A stretch of 64,000 nucleotides of DNA from CALINB01 sp938045325 (GCA_038114465.1 JAYNQW010000001.1:1-64000); one strand, 5' to 3'; numbered from the stretch's first letter, positions 6,537-15,825 are shown. Notes: generated by a model not told the origin, from the letters alone. Numbers and translations are program-made.

Positions 6537-8375
6537 ATGAAACTCCGAAATTGGCAGCAAAATATAATTTCGGACTTCCCGTCCATCACAGCGAAATATA
6601 AGCGGTTCATTTTGAAAGCGCCGACCGGTGCTGGAAAAACTGTTCTTGCTGGACAGATCATCGATCAATTTTACGCAAATAAAAAAGTCATCGTCCTCTG
6701 TCACCGCCTAGTCCTTTTGGATCAACTACAATCGGAACTGGGAAAAACGAGACGAGTCCGGACGCTGGCGGTATCAGACACCGGTACTGCTTTCGATGAT
6801 TATGATATTCTCTTATCGACAAGCATGCGTGCAAAAAACGTTCTCGACGATGCGATTCCGAAAGCGGATCTCATCATTATCGATGAGGCTCATCGTGTAT
6901 CGCCGAATGGGCGCGGATACCGGCGTATTATTGAAAAATTTCAAGAAAGTGGGAAACCAACGGCTCATTTCATGGGACTCACGGCATCGCCGGAACGCCG
7001 AACCGGGGACCAGCGCGACCAGTTGAACCTAGCATTCGATTCCATCATTGATTGCGCCGATATGGAGGAGTTGATAGCGGAGGGCATTCTCGTTCAGCCA
7101 AAATATCGCCCTCATTTTGTCCATGACTTGAACCTAGACGGTATCGATGTGGGTTCCGGTGAATATCCGGTATCGCGGCTAACCGATGAAATTATAAAAT
7201 CATCAATGCTTGATTATGCCATGCATGCCTACTTGGAAGAACGATCGGCAATTGGGGCAACCCCCATATCGGCATGGTTCTGCCCTGACATTCGGGTTGC
7301 GAAAATCACACGAGACCGGATCAAGAGCGCTGGAATAACCGCTGAGATTATCACAGCAGGCACGCGGCCCAAAGAACGTCGCAGCATATTGGCCGGTCAT
7401 AAGACTGGCGATATTGAAGCCTTGGTCTCCGTGGGGGTTCTAACGGAAGGTTGGGATAACCCAGAATGCAATATCATCGTGCACATGCGGCCGACGTTAT
7501 CAAAAGTGTTATGGGGGCAGTCTGTCGGGCGCGGTCTTCGTTCTGCCCCTGGCAAAAGCCAATGCACCGTCATTGACGTAAGTTCGAATTGGTCGACATT
7601 CGGCCCTGTGGAGAATCTTAAGTGGGCATTGTGGAGCCCGCCAAGATCCTTTCTACAGTATCAGAACCGATTTAATTGGATCGGCCAACAGCAGGATGAC
7701 GAGGAAAAACCGGAAACCTATCTTCTTTGTAAAAATGATATCGCGCAGGGAAAGTTGTGCTCTCATATATACAGAAAGAATGAAACTGAAGACGATGTGT
7801 GTCCTGTTTGCGGCAAATATGCAGCGGTGGATATTTACAAAGAACGCCGGCTTGATTTGACAATCACCGACAACAAGCTTCATAAAATATTTTTCTCAAG
7901 AGTTCCTGAGATTTTTGAACGTTTGAATTTATCGGTTTGGAATAGCCTCGGCGACAGTGCATGGCGGACGGCAACGCAACAGGAAATCGCCTACCTATTG
8001 TTTTGTGACGCATTTATCCAGGCATCTGCAGAGAAGGCTGAATCAGAAGGTGCGTACTGGAAAACAACATTGGCGACCGAGGCCAAGATGCGAGAGGATA
8101 TTATTACTCGCGGATACAAAGTCGATAAACAAATGGAGTTTGATTTAGGCTGGATTGCTGATGGTTTGGAGACCCGCAAGTATGTTCGAACGCTTCAAGC
8201 CAATTATGGGGTGGCGATCGTTGCCCCCGTTCTGAATTCATTATCGGGGCGTGAAAGTGAAACAAAATACCAACGTGCGGTTAAAATCACGGAGCGGCTG
8301 GTTACGCTTGGCTGTTCCAACGAGGACGACCTGCCCTATTTCAGCGCAAAAAATGTGGAGTTTAGTAAAAATTAA
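6537..8375 (+). CDS. Superfamily 2 DEAH helicase (ResIII-like)
   Basis: The 612-residue protein has Walker A KAPTGAGKT (27-35), DEAH (116-119), motif III GLTASPER (about 147-154), a C-terminal RecA lobe with LTEGWDNPECN and motif VI QSVGRGLRSAPGK. Behind the helicase core is a possible zinc knuckle (CSH...CPVC) and a roughly 200-residue unassigned tail. This architecture matches DEAD/DEAH helicases related to type III restriction R subunits and phage or defence helicases. No methyltransferase, nuclease or other partner gene is adjacent, so it would act alone or with unlinked partners. An aagg site precedes the ATG. It lies alone between long non-coding stretches, suggesting horizontal gain. 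Confidence 0.85.
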   Translation: MKLRNWQQNIISDFPSITAKYKRFILKAPTGAGKTVLAGQIIDQFYANKKVIVLCHRLVLLDQLQSELGKTRRVRTLAVSDTGTAFDDYDILLSTSMRAKNVLDDAIPKADLIIIDEAHRVSPNGRGYRRIIEKFQESGKPTAHFMGLTASPERRTGDQRDQLNLAFDSIIDCADMEELIAEGILVQPKYRPHFVHDLNLDGIDVGSGEYPVSRLTDEIIKSSMLDYAMHAYLEERSAIGATPISAWFCPDIRVAKITRDRIKSAGITAEIITAGTRPKERRSILAGHKTGDIEALVSVGVLTEGWDNPECNIIVHMRPTLSKVLWGQSVGRGLRSAPGKSQCTVIDVSSNWSTFGPVENLKWALWSPPRSFLQYQNRFNWIGQQQDDEEKPETYLLCKNDIAQGKLCSHIYRKNETEDDVCPVCGKYAAVDIYKERRLDLTITDNKLHKIFFSRVPEIFERLNLSVWNSLGDSAWRTATQQEIAYLLFCDAFIQASAEKAESEGAYWKTTLATEAKMREDIITRGYKVDKQMEFDLGWIADGLETRKYVRTLQANYGVAIVAPVLNSLSGRESETKYQRAVKITERLVTLGCSNEDDLPYFSAKNVEFSKN

Positions 8376-8592
8376 GCCTGATGTTTTTTTCAATGAGTAT
8401 TTGCCCTCCAGGTTGGAGCAGCAGGCGTTAAAGCAGGCAAAAGAGCCCCTGGCGAGCTAAGCCCGCAAACATCCGCTTGGGTCACAAACGGACGTCTGCT
8501 TAGGGCATAAGTCTCATTTTACGCTGAGTTTGTATTGTTTTTACTATTAGCGAGATGTGGACATTGAATTCTCAACATCAACAGCTATGTGC

Positions 8593-8979
8593 TTACCGAA
8601 CGTCTTTCCATCCACGAACTTTGCCAGAACATACCCAATCTTTTGAGCCCTTCACGGAGCCGACCCAATTCGCGTAATATTGGCCGGTTGCATTGCGGCT
8701 TGTATGCCAAGCTTTTCTTTTTCCTGCCTTAAGGCCTGACGCGCCGCAATCCAGAGTCTTGCCAGCTCGTTTATTGCAGAATCGAATATAGATACGCGCG
8801 CCACAGTTGTTCGTGTAATAAGAAATGAAACGCTTCTTCTTCCACTTAGAGCTCATTGCAACGCAATTTCTTGGTGTTTTAAAGCAACCGTCCTTATCGA
8901 CGGAAGCAGCTTGAACATCATAATTAGCGGATAACAATATTGTCCCCATGACTAGTATTTTAAAAAACACCTTGATCAT
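8593..8979 (-). CDS. Secreted Cys-rich protein, 128 residues
   Basis: A signal peptide (cleavage probably after VQA, about residue 24) precedes a mature domain of about 100 residues with six cysteines (DGC, RNC, NNC, RFC, LDC, WVC), enough for three disulfides, and many Lys, Arg and aromatic residues. It is therefore probably a folded periplasmic or extracellular protein. The ribosome binding site aaagga is good. No family is recognised. It is a single gene upstream of nothing obvious and 170 bases from the cytochrome c gene. Confidence 0.65.
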   Translation of the reverse strand: MIKVFFKILVMGTILLSANYDVQAASVDKDGCFKTPRNCVAMSSKWKKKRFISYYTNNCGARIYIRFCNKRAGKTLDCGASGLKAGKRKAWHTSRNATGQYYANWVGSVKGSKDWVCSGKVRGWKDVR

Positions 8980-9148
8980 ATTTTTTTCCTTTTTTTATTA
9001 TGCTAACAGGCAGGGGCAGGGCTGTTATATGGCATATTTTTCTAATCAGAAGCGATTATTTCATGTCCCACTTCAGCTGATCGCGGGGATGAATTTCACT
9101 AAATTAACGGAGCAACCAGAATCGCACCCTACTTTAACTTCAGAAAAC

Positions 9149-9493
9149 TCATTTCAGCGAACGGATATATGCGATTACGTCCTCAGTTTGCGTTTTCGTC
9201 AGCTTGATATCCGGCATCGGCGGGTGGGGACTAAAGAGCCAGCGCCGAAGGCGGGCATCCGAATAGGCGGATCGATCCGCCATCATATAAAACGACGGGG
9301 CGCTATCTGTTGCCTTTTGACCTGGCCCGGCTAAATGACAACTGGCACACCATTTCCGAGCAATCACCTGACCCACCCCGACATCGCCCGCGAATACAGG
9401 CCCGGCAATGGAAAATAACAACGGAACCGCCAGCAAAAATGTCCGGCACATAGCCGCACCATGACGGTATCTTTTATATATCGCAGAGATCAT
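9149..9493 (-). CDS. Periplasmic monohaem cytochrome c
   Basis: The 114-residue precursor has a signal peptide ending near GPVFA and a mature domain with the haem-attachment motif C49-A-S-C52-H53. A probable distal axial Met is M93 in PPMPDIK, and the C-terminal helix (DVIAYIRSL) is typical of class I cytochromes c. It should carry electrons in the periplasm. The start at 9493 follows aaaggcga; a second ATG (MCRT) is possible. An FNR/FixK-like box lies 64 bases upstream, suggesting control by oxygen. No oxidase or dehydrogenase partner gene is adjacent. Confidence 0.88.
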   Translation of the reverse strand: MISAIYKRYRHGAAMCRTFLLAVPLLFSIAGPVFAGDVGVGQVIARKWCASCHLAGPGQKATDSAPSFYMMADRSAYSDARLRRWLFSPHPPMPDIKLTKTQTEDVIAYIRSLK

Positions 9494-9556
9494 TCGCCTT
9501 TATTCCCGGTTCGATCAAAATGCTTAGAAAACGTATCTGAACAACAACCGGGGGAC

Positions 9557-9572
9557 ATTGACCTAAATCAAT
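9557..9572 (-). promoter_or_regulatory. FNR/FixK-type binding site
   Basis: The bases aTTGACctaaATCAAt match the consensus TTGAT-N4-ATCAA with one change and form an imperfect dyad. The site is centred about 71 bases before the cytochrome c start codon. That would suit a class II activator position near -41 if transcription starts around 9523. The match is seen directly; regulation is inferred. Confidence 0.6.
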
Positions 9573-9620
9573 GAGACGGCCTGCTCGCTCAATCTCAATC
9601 TATACTCTTTGCTAAACAAA

Positions 9621-10829
9621 TTAAGCATTCGAGGTGTCCGGGCGCTTCAATTTTGAAACGGCTTTCATGCGAAGAACCGTATCGGCCGCCAAGTGCGGCC
9701 AAATTTCCGCATCACGCACTAACTTTTCGACACGGGCATTCATAAAACAACCTTCGGCGCCGTGAATCTCCATGTTCAACTTGGTTACGCGCAGTATCAC
9801 ATCACTTGAAAAATTAACCATCAGCACACCACTGGCCGATCGATGCCCCTGGTCATGCTCCCAAGCAACCCGCAATGTGAAAGAGCGCAAGGCTTCGGTC
9901 AACATATGCATTTCCCCAAGACGCACTTGAACAATTTGATGATCAATTAACGGTTTTCCCGCTTTGTTTTGCGAACAGGCATAACTCATTGCCAACCCGC
10001 AAGCATCATCACAGACCCCAACGGCATTCGATGCCAACTCTAAATCGCCGAATAAATCACCGCCCGTGACATCCCCATCTCCTGTTTTCGTCGAGCCGCC
10101 GGCAACTTCACCGACGACGTTCGCATGCGGAACACGCGCATTTTCGAAAAACAACTCGGCATTCTGATAAAATCGCCAACCACTTTTGTTAAACAGCTTG
10201 CCGACACGAAAACCGGGGGTCTCCTTCGGCACCAAAAATAAAGTACCTCCTTGTGAAATATTGACACTCGGGTCGGTTCGGGCATCAACAAAAAAAAGCG
10301 ACCCAACGCTACCGTTGGCGATGAAACATTTCTCGCCATTCAAAATCCAATCATCGCCATCCCGTTCGGCACGTAATTTAAAACCCGCTTTCGGGTCCTC
10401 TTTCGGCGGCAGCCGGTTGTCCGAGCCCGCATTCGGTTCCGTAATACCGCGGCCCATTAGGTAACGGTGATCGGCGAGGAAAGGCTTCAAGAACCGCTCT
10501 TTTTGATCCTCGGTACAAGCATGAGCAATTAAATGACTCCATTTCCAGTTTTGGCTGAACGCTTTGCTCATCGCGCTATCACCCTTAGCCAACTCCATCA
10601 TGACCAAGGATTGTGTAACGAAATCCGTTTCCGGACCGCCGTATGCCTTCGGTACAGCCATGGTCCGCAGGCCGAGCTTGGAGCCCTTTTCGATAAGGTC
10701 CCAATGCCAAGGATCGAACGGCCCTTCGATTTGATCCCGCGCAACAGATAAAGGACGAATTTCATTTTCAGAAAACTCGCGCGCCTTTCGTTGCCACGCC
10801 TTTTGCTCGTCTGATAATGAAAAATCCAT
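9621..10829 (-). CDS. Acyl-CoA dehydrogenase family protein
   Basis: The 402-residue protein starts MDFSLSDEQKAWQRKAREF, the usual N-terminal helix of the family. It has a GRGITEPNAGSDN segment (FAD/substrate loop), the middle beta domain with LNGEKCFIANGSVGS, and a C-terminal helical domain with VEKLVRDAEIW. At the place of the usual YEGT catalytic Glu the sequence reads PHLAADT, so the base must lie elsewhere or be absent. I chose the ATG at 10829 because it follows the stop of the upstream gene and aagag. It pairs with the next dehydrogenase (10-bp gap) and probably forms a heteromer or two-step pair. Confidence 0.85.
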   Translation of the reverse strand: MDFSLSDEQKAWQRKAREFSENEIRPLSVARDQIEGPFDPWHWDLIEKGSKLGLRTMAVPKAYGGPETDFVTQSLVMMELAKGDSAMSKAFSQNWKWSHLIAHACTEDQKERFLKPFLADHRYLMGRGITEPNAGSDNRLPPKEDPKAGFKLRAERDGDDWILNGEKCFIANGSVGSLFFVDARTDPSVNISQGGTLFLVPKETPGFRVGKLFNKSGWRFYQNAELFFENARVPHANVVGEVAGGSTKTGDGDVTGGDLFGDLELASNAVGVCDDACGLAMSYACSQNKAGKPLIDHQIVQVRLGEMHMLTEALRSFTLRVAWEHDQGHRSASGVLMVNFSSDVILRVTKLNMEIHGAEGCFMNARVEKLVRDAEIWPHLAADTVLRMKAVSKLKRPDTSNA

Positions 10830-10839
10830 CGGCAATCTC

Positions 10840-12069
10840 TTATGCAGCAAAGGCACGCGAGTAACCGACTGCTGATTCGGCTATCCGCAATACCGTTGCA
10901 ATATCATGCCCGTCACCATGGGCAAAAACCAAACTGTCATGAACGAACTGATGCAAGGGCATGTCCCGCATCACACCCATAGCCCCGAAGCACTCTGTTG
11001 CAATCTCTGATATCTCGAGCACTGATTGCGCCGTGTAGGTCGAGGCAACGATATCCAGTGGCAAATTCGATAAACTTCCCTGCCCCACAGCGTCAGGGTT
11101 TTCGATTGCCCATGCGGCTTTCCAAATCATAGTGCGGGCGAGCTCTAACTTACTCGCCATATCAGCAATTTTCGCGCCGATGTTTTCGTGTTCGACAATA
11201 TTCTTCGCTCCTTGGTGGCGAATATGCGCATAATCAACCGTTGTTTCGAACGCGACCTGACCAAGACCGAGATTAATGGCAGCCCGTTGCAGCCTATCCC
11301 GCACAAAATAATCGGATGAATGAACGGAATTTTTCCCATCGACTCCGAGTAAATTTTCTTTCGGCACCCGACAAGATTTGAATTCAACTTTTGCCGCCGT
11401 TCCGTGATGCCAGCGGACGAACTCGCCCCTTACCACATCGGATGGCTCTGAAACGCTAAGACCATCCGTATCACGTGGCACCAAGAGAACACTCGCCCCC
11501 GATCCCGTGTTGACTTCAACGGCGAACAATTTGGCGATGGGTGCGTTCGCAACATGCTCGATTGTACCGTCGATGACATAATCATCGCCGTCGGCATTGG
11601 CACTGGGCAGCACAGCGTCGTCTGAAACCGCACCATCGTGATAGTGCCATCCTAATGCGGCGTTGGGATCACCGCCCGTATAAGCGAGGTGAAACGTTTG
11701 ATCATTATGAAACGCATCGAGAAATTTTTTGCGTTGACCGTCCGACATCTGCACAACATCGAATAGCTCATGGGCCAATAACATGGTCCGGCCCATTGCC
11801 ACCGAAATATCGACATCACCGGTTGCGAGCTCCTCAAGGACAATACAGGCGGATAACATATCACCGCCGACACCGCCGGCATCTTCCGAGAGCATTAAGG
11901 TCCGCAATCCCAACGCGGAAGCTTCGCTTAAAAGATCCTCCAAAAACGGCTTCGCAAAGGCTTCAAGCCGCTCGGGCTTCAATGCAATAGGACGAATTTC
12001 ATTGGCGGCGAAATTCCTCACCATTTCACGAAATTCGATTTGCTCGGGCGATAAATGCAAATCAACCAT
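10840..12069 (-). CDS. Acyl-CoA dehydrogenase family protein
   Basis: The 409-residue protein begins with the typical LSPEQIEFREMVRNFAANEIRP helix and continues with a FAD-binding middle domain and a helical C-terminus containing ATECFGAMGVMRDMPLHQFVHD. Where most dehydrogenases have the catalytic Glu (YEGT), it reads FAHGDGHD. It is more divergent in the middle domain (AYTGGDPNAALG in place of the usual TEP loop), so it may be a structural partner of the protein encoded downstream. gaggagg lies 12 bases before the ATG. The substrate cannot be read from the sequence. Confidence 0.8.
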   Translation of the reverse strand: MVDLHLSPEQIEFREMVRNFAANEIRPIALKPERLEAFAKPFLEDLLSEASALGLRTLMLSEDAGGVGGDMLSACIVLEELATGDVDISVAMGRTMLLAHELFDVVQMSDGQRKKFLDAFHNDQTFHLAYTGGDPNAALGWHYHDGAVSDDAVLPSANADGDDYVIDGTIEHVANAPIAKLFAVEVNTGSGASVLLVPRDTDGLSVSEPSDVVRGEFVRWHHGTAAKVEFKSCRVPKENLLGVDGKNSVHSSDYFVRDRLQRAAINLGLGQVAFETTVDYAHIRHQGAKNIVEHENIGAKIADMASKLELARTMIWKAAWAIENPDAVGQGSLSNLPLDIVASTYTAQSVLEISEIATECFGAMGVMRDMPLHQFVHDSLVFAHGDGHDIATVLRIAESAVGYSRAFAA

Positions 12070-12335
12070 GATTGCGAAACTCCTCCTCTGCTGCCGCCGT
12101 TATCGGCAAATTCAGCTTTTATTCAATGTTATGAAAGGCTTCGGCGGCTCTTGGAGATCCCATTAAACACTGCGAATCAGTCGCAGTCCATTTCAAAAAT
12201 TGCTATAGTAGAGAATGGAAAGGTAACGTGGCATATGCTTAGTCTTTTAGCACAGATGACTTGTCATCAAGGCGCATTGCTCAATAATAACCAATAAACG
12301 AAACTATAAATTTCAAATCATTTGGGAGGTTAAAA

Positions 12336-13436
12336 ATGAAAAGTTTATATCGCGGCAGCATTATCGGGGCCGGTATTCTTGCGCTCACTGCAACTGCAAA
12401 TTTTTCGTCCCCTGCTTTGGCTGTCGATTTTTCCGATAAAAAAATCCAAATCATCGTTCCATTCAAAGAGGGTAGCGGCACCAACCGCTATGCCCGGTTA
12501 ATCCAACCCTATTTTGAAAAATATTTACCCGGCAATCCCACCATCCTCGTCGTCAACAAACCTGGCGGCTCGGGCATCAAAGGTGCGAATTGGTTTCAAC
12601 GAAACGCAAAGCCGGATGGGTTGACCTTGTTTACCGGTTCGACATCCGTGCTGAATAGTTATGTCTTCGGCGGTAAAAAAGCGAAATATAAACTTTTAAC
12701 GTGGCGCCCGATCATCGTTTCGCCGAACGGCACCCAGTATTATACGCAACACAAAAACGGTGTTTACGGCAAGGATATCAAAAAAGATATTAAAGCGTTG
12801 CAAAAGGGCTCTTGGAATTCCGGCGGCAAAAACCCGACATCGTCGGAGCTGCGTAATTTCCTGGCCTACAATTTGCTCGGCATGAAAAACGTAAATCCTG
12901 TGTTCGGTCTTTCGACCGGCAAGCGCCGCAAGGCGACAATCCGGGGTGAACTGCACCTGACCCACGACAATACGGTGGCCTTCACCGGCAAAACGCAGAA
13001 GTACGTTAAAAAGGGGCTGCTGTCCCATTACATGACGCTCGGTTATATCGACGCCGACGGCAAGATGATACGCGACCCGGCATTCCCGAATTTACCGACG
13101 GTGGCGGATGCCTATAAAGCGGTTTACGGCAAGGATCCCTCGGGTCCGCAATGGAAAGCAATTTGGCATTTGACTAACATCGCCGTGATGTCGTCGAAAT
13201 CGATCTGGCTACCGGCCGGCACGTCCGATGAACTCGTCAATTTGTACATCGCAACCATGAAAAAAATCCTGAAGGATCCAAAATTTATTAAGGCCGGCGG
13301 TTTGGCGTTCAGTGCGTACAAACAATCTTTCGGTAAAGATGCAAAGAATGTTGTTAAGAACGCCGTCGATATCGACAAAAAAACCTACAACTGGATCAAG
13401 GGTTGGGTGAAAAAGAAATTCAACCACAATATTTAA
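12336..13436 (+). CDS. TctC/Bug-type periplasmic binding protein
   Basis: A signal peptide (cleavage near PALA) precedes a 340-residue mature protein with KKIQIIVPFKEGSGTNRYARLIQPYFEKYL and NKPGGSGIKGANWF, the hallmarks of Bug/TctC solute receptors for carboxylates in tripartite tricarboxylate transport. It is more divergent than the second TctC (32872) and unusually Lys-rich. Strong Shine-Dalgarno tgggagg. No TctA or TctB gene is adjacent, so it may share the membrane part encoded at 33882-35879 or act as a sensor. A hairpin follows it. Confidence 0.82.
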   Translation: MKSLYRGSIIGAGILALTATANFSSPALAVDFSDKKIQIIVPFKEGSGTNRYARLIQPYFEKYLPGNPTILVVNKPGGSGIKGANWFQRNAKPDGLTLFTGSTSVLNSYVFGGKKAKYKLLTWRPIIVSPNGTQYYTQHKNGVYGKDIKKDIKALQKGSWNSGGKNPTSSELRNFLAYNLLGMKNVNPVFGLSTGKRRKATIRGELHLTHDNTVAFTGKTQKYVKKGLLSHYMTLGYIDADGKMIRDPAFPNLPTVADAYKAVYGKDPSGPQWKAIWHLTNIAVMSSKSIWLPAGTSDELVNLYIATMKKILKDPKFIKAGGLAFSAYKQSFGKDAKNVVKNAVDIDKKTYNWIKGWVKKKFNHNI

Positions 13437-13456
13437 TGATCTCATAAATGAATCAT

Positions 13457-13486
13457 AAGGGCCGGTTTTTTTTGAAACCGGCCCTT
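13457..13486 (+). terminator. Hairpin terminator after TctC-like gene
   Basis: A perfect 12-bp stem (aagggccggttt / aaaccggccctt) with a 6-base T-rich loop lies 20 bases after the stop of the binding-protein gene and before the sulfatase. There is only a short T tract downstream, so termination may be partial, leaving some read-through into the sulfatase gene. Confidence 0.65.
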
Positions 13487-13509
13487 TGTTCAATTTAAAA
13501 GGAACGCGC

Positions 13510-14958
13510 ATGGTAAAAAACGTTCTTTTCATTATGGCAGATGAGCATCAGCAACGCGCAGCAGGGTGTTACGGCCATCCGTTCCTTAAAACGCCGTCTA
13601 TCGATGCACTGGCAGCAAGCGGCACCCGGTTTACAAACGCTTACACCAACTCGCCGATTTGCGTGCCGGCGCGGGCCAGTTTTGCAACAGGGCTTCAAGT
13701 ACACGAAACAGGCTACTGGGATAACGCACAAGCTTATGACGGGCGCTTCGAAAGCTGGGGCCACGCCTTGCAGAAGGCCGGCATGTATTGCCTTTCCATC
13801 GGCAAGTTGCATTACCGCAATGAAACCGACCCGACCGGGTTCAACGAACAAATCGATCCGATGCACATCACCGAAGGCGTGGGAAGCATCAACAACTGCA
13901 TCAAAAACCCGCTGCCGCCACCAATCAAGCGGAGCAAAATGGCCGAAAATATCGGCCCTGGGGAATCGAGCTACAGCCGTTACGATGAACGCACCACCAA
14001 AAATACGATTGATTGGCTGGAGAATGAGGCGCCAAAACATAAAGACCAACCCTGGGCATTGTTTTGCTCGTTCGTCTGCCCTCATTACCCGTTGATTTCG
14101 CCACCGGCGTTCTACGAGATGTACCCGCATGATCTCATTGAAAAACCGAAAGGCAACGATAAGGATTACCCGCTGCATCCGTGGATTGAAAAGTTCCGGG
14201 CCATGCAATGTCATGATGAGTTTTTCACGGAAGAAACACGTAAAGTTGCGATTGCGTCATATTATGGCCTTTGTTCGTATCTCGATTCCAATATCAAAAA
14301 AGTCTTGGATACACTCGAAGCCTGCGGGCTACGCGATGACACGTTGATCATCTATACCGCCGATCACGGCGAAAACCTCGCGACCCGCCGACTTTGGGGT
14401 AAGGCCAATATGTATGAAGAAGCCGCCAACATTCCGCTGATCCTTTCGGGGCCCGGCGTGCCTGCTGGTCAGGTGATCGACACGCCGGTCACGCTGGCGG
14501 AAGGCGGCAACACGATCCTCGATGCGCTTGGTATTGGCGATCATGGCAATCCAGTCAACCAAAGCTGGATTAAAACCGCGAATGAACCGAATGATATGAA
14601 CCGCGTGGCCTTTAGCCAATATCACGCCGCGGGCGCCGACTCGGCTGCCTTCATGATCCGCAAGGGCACACATAAACTCATTTACTATGTGAATTACGAA
14701 CCCGAGTTATTCGATCATGAAGCCGACCCGGAAGAAATCAATAACGTCGCCGGTGACCCCGCGTATACCGGCGTCATGAAAGATTTAAATGCAGAGCTCC
14801 GTAAATTTGTTAATCCGGAAAAAGTGAACGCTGAAGCGCAAGCTTCGCAAGCAGCCCTCCTCGCCAAGCACGGTGGGCGCGAAGCCGTTCTCAGCAAAGG
14901 CTCGACCCAAGGCACGCCGCCGCCCGGCGAGAAAATCGAATACGTCGAAGGCGGTTGA
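13510..14958 (+). CDS. Type I sulfatase (formylglycine type)
   Basis: The 482-residue protein starts VLFIMADEHQ (metal-binding Asp11). It has the sulfatase signature C51-V-P53-A-R55 in SPICVPARASFATG, where Cys would be converted to formylglycine, GKLHYR, and YTADHGENL with the second metal-binding Asp-His pair. There is no signal peptide, so it is probably cytosolic, like choline sulfatases and phosphonate monoester hydrolases. The ATG at 13510 follows aaaaggaa. It should cleave sulfate or phosphonate esters of an imported compound; the upstream binding protein may deliver it, which is inference. No maturase gene is adjacent. Confidence 0.9.
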   Translation: MVKNVLFIMADEHQQRAAGCYGHPFLKTPSIDALAASGTRFTNAYTNSPICVPARASFATGLQVHETGYWDNAQAYDGRFESWGHALQKAGMYCLSIGKLHYRNETDPTGFNEQIDPMHITEGVGSINNCIKNPLPPPIKRSKMAENIGPGESSYSRYDERTTKNTIDWLENEAPKHKDQPWALFCSFVCPHYPLISPPAFYEMYPHDLIEKPKGNDKDYPLHPWIEKFRAMQCHDEFFTEETRKVAIASYYGLCSYLDSNIKKVLDTLEACGLRDDTLIIYTADHGENLATRRLWGKANMYEEAANIPLILSGPGVPAGQVIDTPVTLAEGGNTILDALGIGDHGNPVNQSWIKTANEPNDMNRVAFSQYHAAGADSAAFMIRKGTHKLIYYVNYEPELFDHEADPEEINNVAGDPAYTGVMKDLNAELRKFVNPEKVNAEAQASQAALLAKHGGREAVLSKGSTQGTPPPGEKIEYVEGG

Positions 14959-15069
14959 TTCACACGATATAAATACGCATTGGCAAAACAAATCTTGGTT
15001 TATTTGTATCTCAATTTTTAATCAGCCAGTCATGATGCATGAAATCATCGAAAACCAACTGAGGATCAC

Positions 15070-15825
15070 ATGAAAAAATCCGGCGTGATGATTTGCGGTC
15101 ACGGCAGCCGGCATACCGATGCCGTACGCGAGTTTGAGGAACTCGTGCGTGCGTTATCCGAACAGTTTCCCGATCTTCACGTCAGGCACGGCTTTTTGGA
15201 ATTTGCCGAACCGGACATCCCTATGGGGCTTAATGAATTGCGCACTGAAAACATTGACACGATTTTAGCCATACCGGCGATGTTGTTTGCCGCAGGACAC
15301 GTGAAGAAGGATATTCCCGAAATACTCGATGCATTTATTAAAGATCATCATGGCGTGACGATACAACTCAGCCGGGAATTGGGTCCCGATCCTAAACTTG
15401 TCCACGCGGCAAAAGCGCGAATTGAAGAATCTTTAGAACTGGCAACGGCAGACATACCATGGGCCGAAACGGCCTTACTGGTTGTCGGGCGCGGTACAAA
15501 AGATGATGCCGTTAACAACCTTGTCAAGGATATCAGCCAAACCCTGGGCCGTGCGTTACGTGCCGGTCATGCGCGTGTGTGCTACGCGGGTAGCGCTGCC
15601 CCATCGCTGGAAGAGGGACTGAACGAGGCCGCCGGCCTTGGTGTCCGGCGTGTAATCGTCTTCCCGTATCTTTTAAACACCGGCGCCTTGGTGCAAAAAA
15701 TTTACACCGCGACGGATCAGGCCGCACGCAATCATACGTCGATCGAGTTCTTAAAAGCACCGTATCTCGGCAATCATCCAGACGTCATTGATACGTTTGC
15801 CGCACGCATCCGGGAATTATTGTAA
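15070..15825 (+). CDS. cbiX: CbiX-type sirohydrochlorin chelatase
   Basis: The 251-residue protein has two CbiX-like halves. The first has the active-site histidines H11 in ICGHGSRH and H77 in FAAGHVKKDIP, the residues that bind the metal during insertion of Co (or Fe/Ni) into sirohydrochlorin. In the second half the matching places read VVGRGTKDD and LLNTGALV, so it has probably lost catalysis and is structural. gagga precedes the ATG. No other tetrapyrrole gene is adjacent; the B12 uptake operon lies 40 kb away. Confidence 0.82.
   Translation: MKKSGVMICGHGSRHTDAVREFEELVRALSEQFPDLHVRHGFLEFAEPDIPMGLNELRTENIDTILAIPAMLFAAGHVKKDIPEILDAFIKDHHGVTIQLSRELGPDPKLVHAAKARIEESLELATADIPWAETALLVVGRGTKDDAVNNLVKDISQTLGRALRAGHARVCYAGSAAPSLEEGLNEAAGLGVRRVIVFPYLLNTGALVQKIYTATDQAARNHTSIEFLKAPYLGNHPDVIDTFAARIRELL

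Noticed and set aside
6410..6601. 63-codon plus-strand frame before the helicase
   Set aside because: It lacks a ribosome binding site and overlaps the well-supported helicase start in another frame.
8376..8592. Small gene or terminator after the helicase
   Set aside because: Only loose complementarity (catccg / cggacg) is seen, without a T run or ribosome binding site.
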